A stretch of DNA of 46,549 bases, taken from assembly GCA_009929445.1 (NCBI GenBank), contig SAAL01000015.1:1-46549 (forward strand), written 5' to 3'. The translations under genes and the position numbers were made by a program. Positions 16,258 through 24,893 of this stretch are shown here, piece after piece; within the stretch, counting starts at the first letter, position 1; every line of letters begins with the position of its first letter. The DNA comes from Bacteroidia bacterium (lineage in GTDB: Bacteria > Bacteroidota > Bacteroidia > Bacteroidales > Paludibacteraceae). A model generated the notes under the pieces. The model worked only from the letters and a program-made list of their open reading frames with translations, ran no database searches and had not been told where the DNA came from.

Positions 16258-16530
16258 TATAAGATATTCAGGGGTGAAACCCCTGTTTTATGGTAGCAAA
16301 TAGTTTGGTTTAGATTTTCAGGGGTGTAACCCCTTTTTTATGGTAGTAAATAGTTATGATATGAATGTTTTCATGATGTTTGTGTTTGCCATAATATTAA
16401 CCATAAAACAGGTGCGATGCACCTGCATATTTTTTTTTGAAATCTTTTCCTACCATAAAAGAGGTGCGATGCACCTACGTATTCTTTTTTGAAATCTTTT
16501 TCCTACCATAAAGGAGGTGCGATGCACCTT
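16258..16530 (-). mobile_element. Transposase-deleted second copy of the RAYT/REP element
   Basis: This segment repeats the layout of the element at 15304-16191 but lacks the gene body. It has two AGGGGT-family hairpins (16270-16334), then a short stretch matching the first codons of the transposase (the ATG lies at 16391-16393, translation MANTNIMK), then an identical run of over 40 bp around the start, and three AGGTGC-family hairpins (starting 16410, 16462 and 16515). It probably arose by internal deletion or by duplication of the flanks. Confidence 0.75.
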
Positions 16531-16577
16531 GAATGTAAATTCCTTATCGAGAGCCTGTAAGATTTTTTCAATAAGAT

Positions 16578-17426
16578 TTAAGTCATTTCTCTCAACGAAA
16601 CCTTCCAGTACGGTATTTTTAACCCAAACGTTTCTTTTATTTTTGTTTTGTCTAAAACAGAAAAATTCGGCCGTTTCACTTTGCTTGGAAATTCGGCCGA
16701 GTGGCAGGGCTGAATGTCGCACAGGTTGCCGCTCAGATTCCGGATTTCAATTGCAAAATCATACCACGAGCATACTCCTTCGTTGGAGAAATGATAAATG
16801 CCCGAATTACTTTTGTACTTTCCGGTTTCGATTATTTCCAGAATGGCACTTGCCAAATCTGCGGCATACGTAGGCGTTCCTACCTGGTCGAAAACCACTT
16901 TCAGACTATCCTTTTCGGCTGTGAGTCGTCGAATTGTTTTCACAAAATTATTCCCGAAAGAAGAATACAGCCACGAAGTGCGGATAATCAGATAATCGCA
17001 CCCGGAATCTGTCACCGCTTTTTCACCGTCAAGTTTTGTACGGCCGTAAACTCCGAGCGGGGCTGTAGGATCGGTTTCGAGATATGGCGTATTTTTGCTC
17101 CCGTCGAACACGTAATCGGTCGAGATGTGAATAAGTATCAGTTTGTATTTTGCACTTACCTCTGCCAGGTTTTTCACCGCCAGGTGATTGATATTATCCG
17201 CCATTTCTGTATCGTCCTCGGCTTTATCCACGTTGGTGTATGCAGCGCAGTTAACAATGATATCAGTTCCGTGTTCCGACACGTAATTGTCAACGGCTTC
17301 CCGATTGGTAATGTCCAGTTCGGCCACATCGGTAAAGAGAAACTCGTGATTAGAATTCACTGACAGCACACGTAATTCACTTCCCAATTGCCCATTTGCT
17401 CCGGTAACAAGAATTTTTTTACTCAT
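16578..17426 (-). CDS. rmlD: dTDP-4-dehydrorhamnose reductase RmlD
   Basis: This 282-residue short-chain reductase has ILVTGANGQLGSELR at the N-terminus, VNCAAYTNVDKAE near 65, STDYVFDG near 105, and YGRTKLDGEKAV near 130 holding the catalytic Tyr and Lys. It reduces C4 of the RmlC product to dTDP-L-rhamnose. The frame opens ten codons earlier, but the ATG at 17426 before MSKKILVTG is the conserved start, and it overlaps the end of rmlC by 8 bp. The 3' end lies 48 bp from the nearest REP hairpin, so the RAYT element landed just behind this gene. Confidence 0.93.
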   Translation of the reverse strand: MSKKILVTGANGQLGSELRVLSVNSNHEFLFTDVAELDITNREAVDNYVSEHGTDIIVNCAAYTNVDKAEDDTEMADNINHLAVKNLAEVSAKYKLILIHISTDYVFDGSKNTPYLETDPTAPLGVYGRTKLDGEKAVTDSGCDYLIIRTSWLYSSFGNNFVKTIRRLTAEKDSLKVVFDQVGTPTYAADLASAILEIIETGKYKSNSGIYHFSNEGVCSWYDFAIEIRNLSGNLCDIQPCHSAEFPSKVKRPNFSVLDKTKIKETFGLKIPYWKVSLREMT

Positions 17427-17991
17427 ATAAATTGATTGAATAGTCAAACAACACATCCGCCTCGCTCAACAAAGGATTATTCCTGTCCTTTTCCGAAAGC
17501 AGAATTTCTGCTGCCGGAATTTTCCAGTCAATACCTAATGCTGCATCGTCCCAGGCTATTCCGGCTTCGGACTGAGGAGCGTAATAATTATCACATTTGT
17601 ACTGAAAGACAACCGTTTCACTCAACACTACAAATCCATGTGCAAATCCTCGCGGAACGAACATCTGACGTTTGTTCTCGTCATTCAGTTCAGCGGCCAC
17701 GTACTTTCCGAACGTGGGCGAACCTTTGCGAATGTCGACCGCCACATCGAGCACGCTTCCCTGAACCACACGAACTAACTTGGATTGTGCGTAAGGAGCT
17801 TTCTGAAAATGAAGCCCCCGCAATACGCCAAACCTCGATTTTGATTCATTGTCCTGTACGAACTCCGTTTTAAACACTTTTTCTTCGAACTCCCGCTGCG
17901 AAAACGATTCGAAAAAATAACCCCGATGATCGCCATACACATCGGGTTCCAGAATCTTCACTTCAGCTATTTCTGTATCAATTATTTTCAT
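17419..17991 (-). CDS. rmlC: dTDP-4-dehydrorhamnose 3,5-epimerase RmlC
   Basis: This 190-residue cupin epimerase has the catalytic-histidine motif VLRGLHFQ near residues 56-63, a basic SKLVRVVQGSVLDVAVDIR strand, and FVPRGFAHGFVVLSE near 115. It epimerises dTDP-4-keto-6-deoxyglucose at C3 and C5. Length and motifs are standard. It overlaps rmlD by 8 bp, so the two are translated together. The gap upstream to rmlA holds two copies of a CCCC/GGGG repeat. Confidence 0.95.
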   Translation of the reverse strand: MKIIDTEIAEVKILEPDVYGDHRGYFFESFSQREFEEKVFKTEFVQDNESKSRFGVLRGLHFQKAPYAQSKLVRVVQGSVLDVAVDIRKGSPTFGKYVAAELNDENKRQMFVPRGFAHGFVVLSETVVFQYKCDNYYAPQSEAGIAWDDAALGIDWKIPAAEILLSEKDRNNPLLSEADVLFDYSINLYE

Positions 17992-18000
17992 AAATTTATC

Positions 18001-18090
18001 AGCCCCTTACCCCCGAAGGGGGAAATAGAGAGCACTTTTCGTTATTTTTGAGGCCCCTTAACCCCTGAAGGAGAAATGAGAGCGTTTTTT
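18001..18090. repeat. Two tandem copies of a CCCC/GGGG intergenic palindrome
   Basis: AGCCCCTTACCCCCGAAGGG begins at 18001 and GGCCCCTTAACCCCTGAAGG begins at 18052. Each is followed by GGAAATAGAGAGC or a close variant (GAGAAATGAGAGC). The 90-bp stretch lies between rmlA and rmlC and belongs to the same dispersed family as 12514-12546 and 26968-27052. Confidence 0.7.
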
Positions 18091-18226
18091 CAATGTTTTA
18101 AAAAATCAGGAAATACGTTTGTTTAAAACCAACTACTTTTTTCAATCAAATTTTTCACGTAGTTTTTGAATTCTTCTGAAAAGATGGCGGTTAACTTTGC
18201 TGTTTTTCATCGCAGTATTCTTACGC

Positions 18227-19126
18227 TCATTCTTTTGGGGAGATGGAGGGGGCAGAATTTAACAACCCCATCAAATACTGTCCGTATTCATTTTTTATCA
18301 TCCCCTGAGCTATCTGCCTGAGTCGTTCGTCGGTAATCCATCCGTTGCGCCATGCAATTTCCTCGAGACACGAGATTTTCAGGCCCTGCCGTTTTTCGAG
18401 CACTTCGATGAAGGTTGATGCTTCCGCCAGCGAATCGAATGTACCGGTATCCAGCCAGGCAAATCCGCGTCCGAAAAGTTGAACCTTCAGCTGCTCGTCT
18501 TTCAGAAATTCCTGATTGACAGTCGTTATTTCCAGTTCTCCCCGTGCGGATGGTTTGATGTTTTTTGCAACTTCCACCACTTTGTTCGGATAGAAATAGA
18601 GTCCTACCACGGCATAATTCGATTTTGGTTCCTTCGGTTTTTCTTCGATGCTGATTACTTTACCGTCATTATCGAATTCTGCCACTCCGTATCGTTCCGG
18701 GTCGTTCACCCAATATCCGAAAACGGTTGCCAGGTTGTTTTCAGCTGCGTCTTTTGCAGCATTTCGGAGCATGGTTGGGAAACCGTGTCCGTAGAAAATG
18801 TTATCTCCCAGCACCAGGCATGCTGCATCGTCACCTATAAATTTCTCGCCAATGATAAAAGCCTGTGCCAGGCCATCGGGACTTGGTTGCTCGGCATACT
18901 CAAAATTCACCCCGTAATCCGAGCCATCGCCGAGTAAACGTCTGAAACCGGGTAAATCGGCAGGTGTGGAAATGATCAGGATATCCCTGATTCCGGCCAG
19001 CATAAGTGCCGAAATGGGATAATATACCATCGGCTTATCGAAAATCGGAATCAATTGTTTGGAAATACCTTTCGTGATGGGGTAAAGTCGGGTTCCGGAG
19101 CCTCCGGCAAGTACTATTCCTTTCAT
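18227..19126 (-). CDS. rmlA: Glucose-1-phosphate thymidylyltransferase RmlA
   Basis: This 299-residue nucleotidyltransferase has the signature [18 protein letters not shown] at 7-24, the [10 protein letters not shown] segment near 108, [19 protein letters not shown] near 160, and [15 protein letters not shown] near 220. It joins dTTP and glucose-1-phosphate to give dTDP-glucose, the entry to the rhamnose pathway. The frame is open 18 codons further up, but the family start is MKGIVLAGG, giving the ATG at 19126. The C-terminus is slightly long: the last ten residues ([10 protein letters not shown]) fall in a GC-rich repeat-like stretch. Confidence 0.95.
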   Translation of the reverse strand: MKGIVLAGGSGTRLYPITKGISKQLIPIFDKPMVYYPISALMLAGIRDILIISTPADLPGFRRLLGDGSDYGVNFEYAEQPSPDGLAQAFIIGEKFIGDDAACLVLGDNIFYGHGFPTMLRNAAKDAAENNLATVFGYWVNDPERYGVAEFDNDGKVISIEEKPKEPKSNYAVVGLYFYPNKVVEVAKNIKPSARGELEITTVNQEFLKDEQLKVQLFGRGFAWLDTGTFDSLAEASTFIEVLEKRQGLKISCLEEIAWRNGWITDERLRQIAQGMIKNEYGQYLMGLLNSAPSISPKE

Positions 19127-19176
19127 GAGTAACTTTTTATTTATTATAAAAAAAAAATAATTATAACCAATACTAA

Positions 19177-19815
19177 TCAAAGATAATAGGTAATACCCAC
19201 CGAAAGTGCAGGCATTATATCCAATTTACTCCTCATTTCAAAACCGTTGTAGTTGTCATCAACAATATTGAGTTCAAAAATGGCTTTCAAATCCATGTAT
19301 TCATTCAATATGAAATTAGTCTGTGCTCCTAACCTGCCTACCATACTGAACAAACCGGCACCATTTCGGGTCATTCTGTTTCTGAAATGAAAGCCTGTTC
19401 CGGCAAAAGCCAGAAAATCGAAAGAGCGGGCAAGGTTCTGCCCTTCGAGGTAATTGCTGATATTCATCATCACATCACCTGTTACATATTTGGAGGCAAA
19501 TGAAATCACTTCTTTGTAGTAAAGCGTGGCATCGGGCCAGTGATTTTGGGTATAACCCACAAATCCTCTGGCTCCCCAGACGGGAGAAAAGTTATAACCG
19601 ATTTCGGCTCTGAACATCGAACCGGAGTTTCTGCCTAATGAATACCGGCTGTCCGGATTATTTGAAAAATTGTCGATCCTCTCGCCTGCCAGCCAGCTAG
19701 TGCCCAGATTGCCACCTACATACCATCCCGGGTAAAAACCATCATTTCCGGCCGTTTGAGCCGACACCAGCAGTGTGGAAAATAAAATACTGACAATAAA
19801 TACAATTTTTCTCAT
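19177..19815 (-). CDS. Outer-membrane beta-barrel protein
   Basis: This 212-residue protein starts with a clear signal peptide ([20 protein letters not shown]) and continues with alternating amphipathic strands such as [35 protein letters not shown] and [13 protein letters not shown], ending in SVGITYYL with a terminal hydrophobic residue, as in eight-stranded OmpA/OmpX-like barrels. No OmpA peptidoglycan domain is present. The start is the ATG at 19815; two upstream codons beginning with TTG are less likely. It is divergent from mlaEFD, with a 393-bp gap between. The function is unknown: porin-like, adhesin or structural. Confidence 0.75.
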   Translation of the reverse strand: MRKIVFIVSILFSTLLVSAQTAGNDGFYPGWYVGGNLGTSWLAGERIDNFSNNPDSRYSLGRNSGSMFRAEIGYNFSPVWGARGFVGYTQNHWPDATLYYKEVISFASKYVTGDVMMNISNYLEGQNLARSFDFLAFAGTGFHFRNRMTRNGAGLFSMVGRLGAQTNFILNEYMDLKAIFELNIVDDNYNGFEMRSKLDIMPALSVGITYYL

Positions 19816-20208
19816 CGCCAACAGGTTTATTTTTACTTTTTCGTTTGTTTTTTCAGGTTATTAATACATTCCGGATTACCAAAAAACAATCAGCACTCTC
19901 CGATACAGACTGCTGCCATATTTTTTTTCAGATTGAACAAAAAAAGTAAAGAAATTGATTTTTTTGATTGAAATACAAAAGTAAGCATTTTTCTTCTACT
20001 CTGAAAAACAGAAATGAAAATAGGAAGAAACTCTCCGGCTGATACTTTTTTTTTCAAGGAACTGAAATTCGTTACAAGATGGAAAAATTTATTTTTATGA
20101 TGAAAAAAGACTATCTTTATCTGCTAAAAAACATTTTATATTATACGGATGTTTTAGTTACAAAACAGGAAAACGGCTTATTGCAATGTCAATTTTACCG
20201 GCGAATTT
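19816..20208. other. Divergent intergenic region between barrel gene and mlaE
   Basis: This 393-bp AT-rich region must carry promoters for both directions. CAAAAGTA at 19976-19983 reads as a -7 box (TACTTTTG) on the minus strand for the barrel gene, leaving a leader of about 160 bp. On the plus strand only a weak TATCTTTA at 20112-20119 is visible for mlaE. No gene is supported. Confidence 0.4.
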
Positions 20209-21042
20209 TTGAAAAAAATAAATAATTTCTATTTCAACGTGAAAAAAGATGAACACAAAAGACTTCGGATAGATAACACAAAAAAGTTCTACAACGTTGT
20301 TTTTATTGATCTGGGCGAACTGGCCATTTTCACTGCGAGAGTGATCCGGCAATTCGTTTCGCCTCCCTATGAGCATCGGGAACTAATCAGGCAGGCTTAC
20401 GTCATCGGGAACAAGTCTGTGGCAATGGTGGCACTAACCGGTCTCATCATGGGTTTGGTACTCACCATGCAAACTCAGCCTACGCTGGTACAGTTTGGGG
20501 TTCAGTCGCTCATACCCGGGATGGTAGCCGTTTCCATGTTTCGGGAGGTAGGTCCCGTTGTCACCGGATTGATTTGCGCCGGCAAAATAAGCTCGGGTAT
20601 CGGAGCCGAAATCGGGGCTATGAAAGTGACCGAGCAAATAGATGCCATGGAAGTATCCGGCACCAAACCGCTGAGTTTTGTAGTGGCTACGCGTGTGCTC
20701 GCAACAACCGTTATGGTACCGTTACTGGTGTTTTTTTCTGACGCGTTCTCCCTCATAGGTTCGTACCTGGGAGTGAATTTGTTTGAATCCATGAGTTTCG
20801 AACTCTTTATGAAAAATGCATTTGACATGCTTGGTTTCATGGATGTAATTCCGGCAACCATCAAATCGGTTGTATTCGGATTCTTCATCGGGCTAATAGG
20901 AGCTTACAAGGGTTATCAGGCCGGATTGGGAACCGAATCGGTGGGACAGGCTGCCAATTCGGCGGTAGTAAACGCATCACTTTCCATTTTCATCATCGAC
21001 CTGGTTGCTGTACTGATTACTAATCTTTTAACAGGCAATTGA
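20209..21042 (+). CDS. mlaE: MlaE-type ABC transporter permease
   Basis: This 277-residue MlaE/YrbE permease has about five hydrophobic segments and the family core EVGPVVTGLICAGKISSGIG, then AEIGAMKVTEQIDAMEV near residues 135-152. With MlaF and MlaD it moves phospholipids between the inner and outer membranes; in this phylum the genes commonly occur as E, F and D without MlaB or MlaC. The frame begins with TTG at 20209; an alternative GTG is at 20239. The N-terminal 30 residues are longer and more basic than usual, so the exact start is uncertain. The stop is 1 bp before mlaF. Confidence 0.88.
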   Translation: MKKINNFYFNVKKDEHKRLRIDNTKKFYNVVFIDLGELAIFTARVIRQFVSPPYEHRELIRQAYVIGNKSVAMVALTGLIMGLVLTMQTQPTLVQFGVQSLIPGMVAVSMFREVGPVVTGLICAGKISSGIGAEIGAMKVTEQIDAMEVSGTKPLSFVVATRVLATTVMVPLLVFFSDAFSLIGSYLGVNLFESMSFELFMKNAFDMLGFMDVIPATIKSVVFGFFIGLIGAYKGYQAGLGTESVGQAANSAVVNASLSIFIIDLVAVLITNLLTGN

Positions 21043-21043
21043 A

Positions 21044-21763
21044 ATGATAGAAGTTAAAGATTTGTATAAAGCCTTTGGAGAAAATGTAATACTAAATGGT
21101 GTCGGTTTCCACCTCTTGAAGGGTGAGAATCTGGGCATTCTCGGAAAATCAGGATCAGGAAAATCGGTGCTCACCAAGTGCATTGTCCGCCTGATTGAAC
21201 CGGACTTCGGCGAAATTAAAGTTCTTGGAAAGGACATTCTGAAAATGTCGCTGAATGAGTTGAACGAAATCCGGAAAGACATTGGTTATCTTTTTCAGGG
21301 TGGCGCCTTGTATGACTCCATGAATGTACGCGAAAACCTGGAGTTCCCGATCCGACGCACTCAGATGGCGAGCAACAAACACGAAGTGAACGAACGGGTG
21401 GAACAGGCGCTGAGGAGTGTGGGGCTGCTGGATGCAATAAACAAAATGCCTACAGAACTCTCCGGAGGCATGAAAAAACGAATCGGCCTGGCAAGAGCGC
21501 TGATTCTAAGGCCGAAAGTAATACTGTACGACGAACCCACCACCGGGCTCGACTCGGTGACCTCGGGCGAAATCAGCGAATTGATTCTGAAAGTACAGGA
21601 AGAATACAATGCATCGTCCATCATCATTACCCACGACATGAAATGTGCAAAAATTGCTACCGATAAAATAAAAATCCTGGAAAATGGCACATTTCTGACG
21701 GAAGGAACTTACGATGAATTAAGCAAAAGCACCGACAGACAAATCAGAGCATTTTTTATGTAA
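21044..21763 (+). CDS. mlaF: MlaF-type ABC transporter ATPase
   Basis: This 239-residue ATPase has Walker A GKSGSGKSVL near 35-44, Q-loop FQGGALYD near 84, signature LSGGMKKRIGLARAL near 140, Walker B VILYDEPTTGLD near 162, and the switch histidine in IITHD near 195. The GGALYDSMNVREN segment is typical of the MlaF/Mkl family. It powers the MlaE permease. It starts 1 bp after mlaE ends and 55 bp before mlaD, so the three are one operon. Confidence 0.93.
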   Translation: MIEVKDLYKAFGENVILNGVGFHLLKGENLGILGKSGSGKSVLTKCIVRLIEPDFGEIKVLGKDILKMSLNELNEIRKDIGYLFQGGALYDSMNVRENLEFPIRRTQMASNKHEVNERVEQALRSVGLLDAINKMPTELSGGMKKRIGLARALILRPKVILYDEPTTGLDSVTSGEISELILKVQEEYNASSIIITHDMKCAKIATDKIKILENGTFLTEGTYDELSKSTDRQIRAFFM

Positions 21764-21818
21764 AAAAAAGAACTGCAGTTGTATCAACTCTTTTTTTAAT
21801 CCGATAAAATTAGAATAA

Positions 21819-22784
21819 ATGAAAAATCAAACAAATAAAGCACTGCGGGTAGGATTATTTGTATTTACCGCGCTGGCCATTTTCATCACCATCATTTACC
21901 TGATCGGGAGTAAAGACAATTTGTTCAAAACCAAAACCACAATTACCACTTCGTTCAACGACATACGAGGCGTGGTGGTAGGCAACAACGTCCGTTTTTC
22001 GGGGATAAATGTAGGAAAAGTCAGCGATATCAACGTCGTTTCGGACAAGGAAGTTGTGCTTGAACTGTCCATAGTGAAAGAATATGCCCGTTTTATTTAC
22101 AAAGATGCACTTGTAGAGATCAATCAGGACGGGCTGATGGGGAGCAAATTAATTAACATCACCTCCGGTCATTCATCAGCCGGAAAGATAGAGGAAGGCA
22201 CTCATCTGAAAGGGAAAGAAGGTATTGATATTGAAAATATGCTTTACGAAGTACACGATATACTCGTTGAGGCGGGTGATGCCGTTGCCAGTCTGAAATC
22301 AATAGCCGGAAAAATCGATTCAGGAGAGGGTGACCTGGCAAAACTGGTGAATGACGACGTACTCTCTACAGAACTGACCGCCACCACCCGGCAGCTGAAT
22401 ACTACACTGGCAACGGTGGAACAAATTACCAAAAACATGACAACGGGCGAAGGTGACATAGCACGACTGATCAACAGCAACGAGCTAACCTCGCAGGCAC
22501 ATCAGTTATTGGGCAATCTGAACGAAGCTGTGGAGAAAACGCATCGGGTAGCTGAAAATCTCGAAACCACTTCCCGTCAGATAAACTACGGCGAGGGTGC
22601 TGTAAATCTTTTGCTGAACAATAAAAACACCGCTCAAAACATCGATACAACCATTCTGAAGTTACAGAACAGCCTGAACGAATTTGATAAAACGGCCAGA
22701 GCCGTACAGAACAGCTGGCTGATTCAGCTATTCAACAGAAAAAAACTCAAAGATAAAAAAACCGCTAAAGACTCCATAAAATAA
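21819..22784 (+). CDS. mlaD: MlaD-type MCE-domain lipid-binding protein
   Basis: This 321-residue protein has one N-terminal transmembrane helix (about residues 9-30), a single MCE domain at about 38-120 (RGVVVGNNVRFSGINVGKV), then a long helical and coiled-coil tail rich in T, N and L with repeated GEGDLAKLVNDD, GEGDIARLINSN and GEGAVNLLLNN segments. It would be anchored in the inner membrane and form the periplasmic lipid ring or tunnel. E. coli MlaD is only about 180 residues; the long tail is common in this phylum. The stop codon lies inside the terminator hairpin at 22780. Confidence 0.88.
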   Translation: MKNQTNKALRVGLFVFTALAIFITIIYLIGSKDNLFKTKTTITTSFNDIRGVVVGNNVRFSGINVGKVSDINVVSDKEVVLELSIVKEYARFIYKDALVEINQDGLMGSKLINITSGHSSAGKIEEGTHLKGKEGIDIENMLYEVHDILVEAGDAVASLKSIAGKIDSGEGDLAKLVNDDVLSTELTATTRQLNTTLATVEQITKNMTTGEGDIARLINSNELTSQAHQLLGNLNEAVEKTHRVAENLETTSRQINYGEGAVNLLLNNKNTAQNIDTTILKLQNSLNEFDKTARAVQNSWLIQLFNRKKLKDKKTAKDSIK

Positions 22785-22824
22785 TGAAACAACCGAAGTT
22801 CATCACTTCGGTTGTTTCATTATT
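22780..22824. terminator. Bidirectional terminator between mlaD and aminopeptidase P
   Basis: A perfect 19-bp stem (22780-22798 with 22806-22824) with a 7-nt loop lies between two convergent genes. A-rich and T-rich ends on both sides allow it to work in either direction. The mlaD stop codon is within the left arm. Confidence 0.88.
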
Positions 22825-22839
22825 AAAACCACTCCATCA

Positions 22840-24618
22840 TTAAATGGCTTCTGTTTTACGACTCAGCCATTTTCTTTCCTTTTCGGTAAGGTTCGGGCAA
22901 AGCGTTTTGCAAACACGAAGATGGTAATCGTTGAGCCATTTTCTTTCGTTATCTGTAAGCATATCTTTTTCCACCAGACGGGTATCGATATAGCAAAGTG
23001 TGAGCGTTTCGAATTTCAGGAACTGACCGAATTCGGTTTTTTCTGCCGGAATCACCTGTACCAGGTTTTCGATTCGTATTCCATATTCTCCGGTTCTGTA
23101 AAGTCCGGGCTCGTTTGAAATCATCATGCCGGGCATTAGTGTAACCGGATTTTCGTCCATCCGGATGTTTTGCGGACCCTCGTGCACATTCAGAAAATGT
23201 CCGATTCCGTGACCCGTACCGTGTCCGTAGTTAATTCCTTCGTCCCACATGGCTTTCCGGGCCAGAATATCCAGCTGCGAGCCGCGTGTGTTCACCGGGA
23301 ATTTTGCCAACGCCAACTGAATATGCCCTTTCAGTACCATGGTGAAATCTCTTTTTTCCTTTTTGGAAGGTTTACCAAGTGCAATGGTTCGGGTAATATC
23401 GGTTGTGCCGTCCAGGTATTGTCCGCCCGAATCAAGCAGCAGGATTCCTACATTTTTTATCACCGCATCGCTTTCGGGAGTAGCTTTGTAGTGCACTATA
23501 GCTCCATGACCTGCATATCCGGCAATAGTTCCGAAACTTTCGCCCCTGAAACCTTCCTGATCTTCGCGAAATGAGCGAAGTTTATCAGAAATGGATAATT
23601 CTGTGAGTTTTTCATTTTTCAGACTTTTCTCAAACCACATGAAGAAACGTGTCAAAGCTACTCCGTCTTTAATCATCGCATTTCGAACGCCACGCATTTC
23701 TGTTTTGTTTTTCACACTTTTCAGTCTGAAAACAGGCGACATGGCTTTTCTCTTAATGCATTCTGCAGGAATAGCTTCAAAAAGTGATTGATTCAGTTTC
23801 CCAGCATCCACCAACACAGCTTTTGATTTCGGAATTTTTTGTAATTCTTCGTGAATATTGAAGTAATCCTTTACTATGATCCCGTTTTTGTCGAGGTATT
23901 TTTTAGTTTCTGTCGTTATTTTTTCGGAAGAGATAAATAATGTTGCCGATTTTTCGTCGATCAATGCGTAAGTAATCACCACCGGATTGTAGTCCACATC
24001 GTTACCGCGGATATTAAACAGCCAGGCAATATCATCCAAAGCTGACATTACAAAAACATCGGCATAAAGTTTTTTCATTTCGTGCCGAAGTTCGTCGAGC
24101 TTCTCTCCCACCGATTTTCCGGTATATTTTTTATCAAAAATGAAAAACGGATTTTTCGGCAATTCAGGTCGATCAATCCATACATCTTTCATTAAATCAA
24201 TGGATACCAATTCAATGTCACTCAGTGCAAGTTCCGTTTTCATATTCTGATAGCCGTTTACCGAAAACATTTCGGCACTCACGGCTACTTTTTCGCCTTT
24301 ACGTAGCTCTGTCGAGAGCCACGGAATAATTTCCAGCGTTTCAGGCAGTCCCTGTTTCATCAATTGAATTTCAGTACCTTCCAGCTGCTGCGCACCCTGA
24401 AGAAAATAGCGTGAATCTGTCCAGAGTCCGGCTTTCTGGTGAGTCAAAGCCACCGTGCCGGCCGATCCGTCGAATCCGCTGATCCATTCCCGCTCTTTCC
24501 AGAAATCGGCGATGTATTCACTGGCGTGTGGATCGGTTCCAGGGATTATACAAGCCGCTACCCCGGCTTTTTTCATTGCTTCGCGCAATGCACTAATTCG
24601 TCCGTTAATTTGTGTCAT
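22840..24618 (-). CDS. Aminopeptidase P family protein (M24B, Xaa-Pro aminopeptidase)
   Basis: This 592-residue metallopeptidase has three parts: an N-terminal creatinase-like domain (ACIIPGTDPHASEYI), a second creatinase-like domain, and the C-terminal pita-bread catalytic domain from about residue 310. Metal ligands are visible in LLLDSGGQYLDGTTDITRT (two Asp), GHGTGHGIGHFLNVHEGP (His), ISNEPGLY (Glu) and GIRIENL (Glu). The length and arrangement match the long eukaryote-like APP1 group common in Bacteroidota. It removes N-terminal residues before proline, probably in the cytoplasm as no signal peptide is seen. An 8-bp repeat begins 2 bp before its start codon. Confidence 0.9.
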   Translation of the reverse strand: MTQINGRISALREAMKKAGVAACIIPGTDPHASEYIADFWKEREWISGFDGSAGTVALTHQKAGLWTDSRYFLQGAQQLEGTEIQLMKQGLPETLEIIPWLSTELRKGEKVAVSAEMFSVNGYQNMKTELALSDIELVSIDLMKDVWIDRPELPKNPFFIFDKKYTGKSVGEKLDELRHEMKKLYADVFVMSALDDIAWLFNIRGNDVDYNPVVITYALIDEKSATLFISSEKITTETKKYLDKNGIIVKDYFNIHEELQKIPKSKAVLVDAGKLNQSLFEAIPAECIKRKAMSPVFRLKSVKNKTEMRGVRNAMIKDGVALTRFFMWFEKSLKNEKLTELSISDKLRSFREDQEGFRGESFGTIAGYAGHGAIVHYKATPESDAVIKNVGILLLDSGGQYLDGTTDITRTIALGKPSKKEKRDFTMVLKGHIQLALAKFPVNTRGSQLDILARKAMWDEGINYGHGTGHGIGHFLNVHEGPQNIRMDENPVTLMPGMMISNEPGLYRTGEYGIRIENLVQVIPAEKTEFGQFLKFETLTLCYIDTRLVEKDMLTDNERKWLNDYHLRVCKTLCPNLTEKERKWLSRKTEAI

Positions 24619-24620
24619 AT

Positions 24621-24676
24621 GTTAGATTGTTAGATTGTTAGATTGTTTGGATGTTTGGGTGTTTGGGTGTTTTGTT
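24621..24676. repeat. Octanucleotide tandem repeat next to the aminopeptidase start
   Basis: Seven 8-bp units follow each other exactly: GTTAGATT three times, GTTTGGAT once, GTTTGGGT twice and GTTTTGTT once. The array begins 2 bp from the start codon of the aminopeptidase P gene, so it lies in its leader or promoter. Confidence 0.9.
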
Positions 24677-24721
24677 ATAGTTTGAAGTTGGAACACACAA
24701 ATTATAAAGCAGAATTTAAAA

Positions 24722-24774
24722 ATTCGTGAAATTCGTCCTAATTCGTAAAATTCGAAAAATTCGAAAAATTCGTT
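24722..24774. repeat. AATTCGT short-period repeat
   Basis: Six copies of AATTCGT, AATTCGA or AATTCGTA occur with spacing of about 9-10 bp. The sequence is the complement of the ACGAATT repeats at 9917-9975 and 11325-11360. It keeps a plus-strand frame open before the oxidoreductase gene (frame from 24726), but that extension is not protein-like. Confidence 0.7.
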
Positions 24775-24893
24775 TCCCACACAAAGATATAAAATTAAAA
24801 CTTTATGCTTTCGACCAATTAAACTTGATTAACACAAAAACAAATCACAAAATCATTTTGTTTATAATAAAACCCTCAAAAAACATCGTCAAC

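Noticed and set aside
15910-16530. CRISPR array
   Set aside because: The units have a period of 51-53 bp, but the whole unit including the spacer is conserved and there are no unique spacers or cas genes. They are REP hairpins tied to a RAYT transposase.
18123-18230. Possible short coding remnant ending FSEEFKNYVKNLIEKSSWF
   Set aside because: The stretch looks protein-like, but the frame has an internal TGA, overlaps the end of rmlA and is only about 35 codons long. It may be a decayed gene end; the evidence is too thin for a feature.
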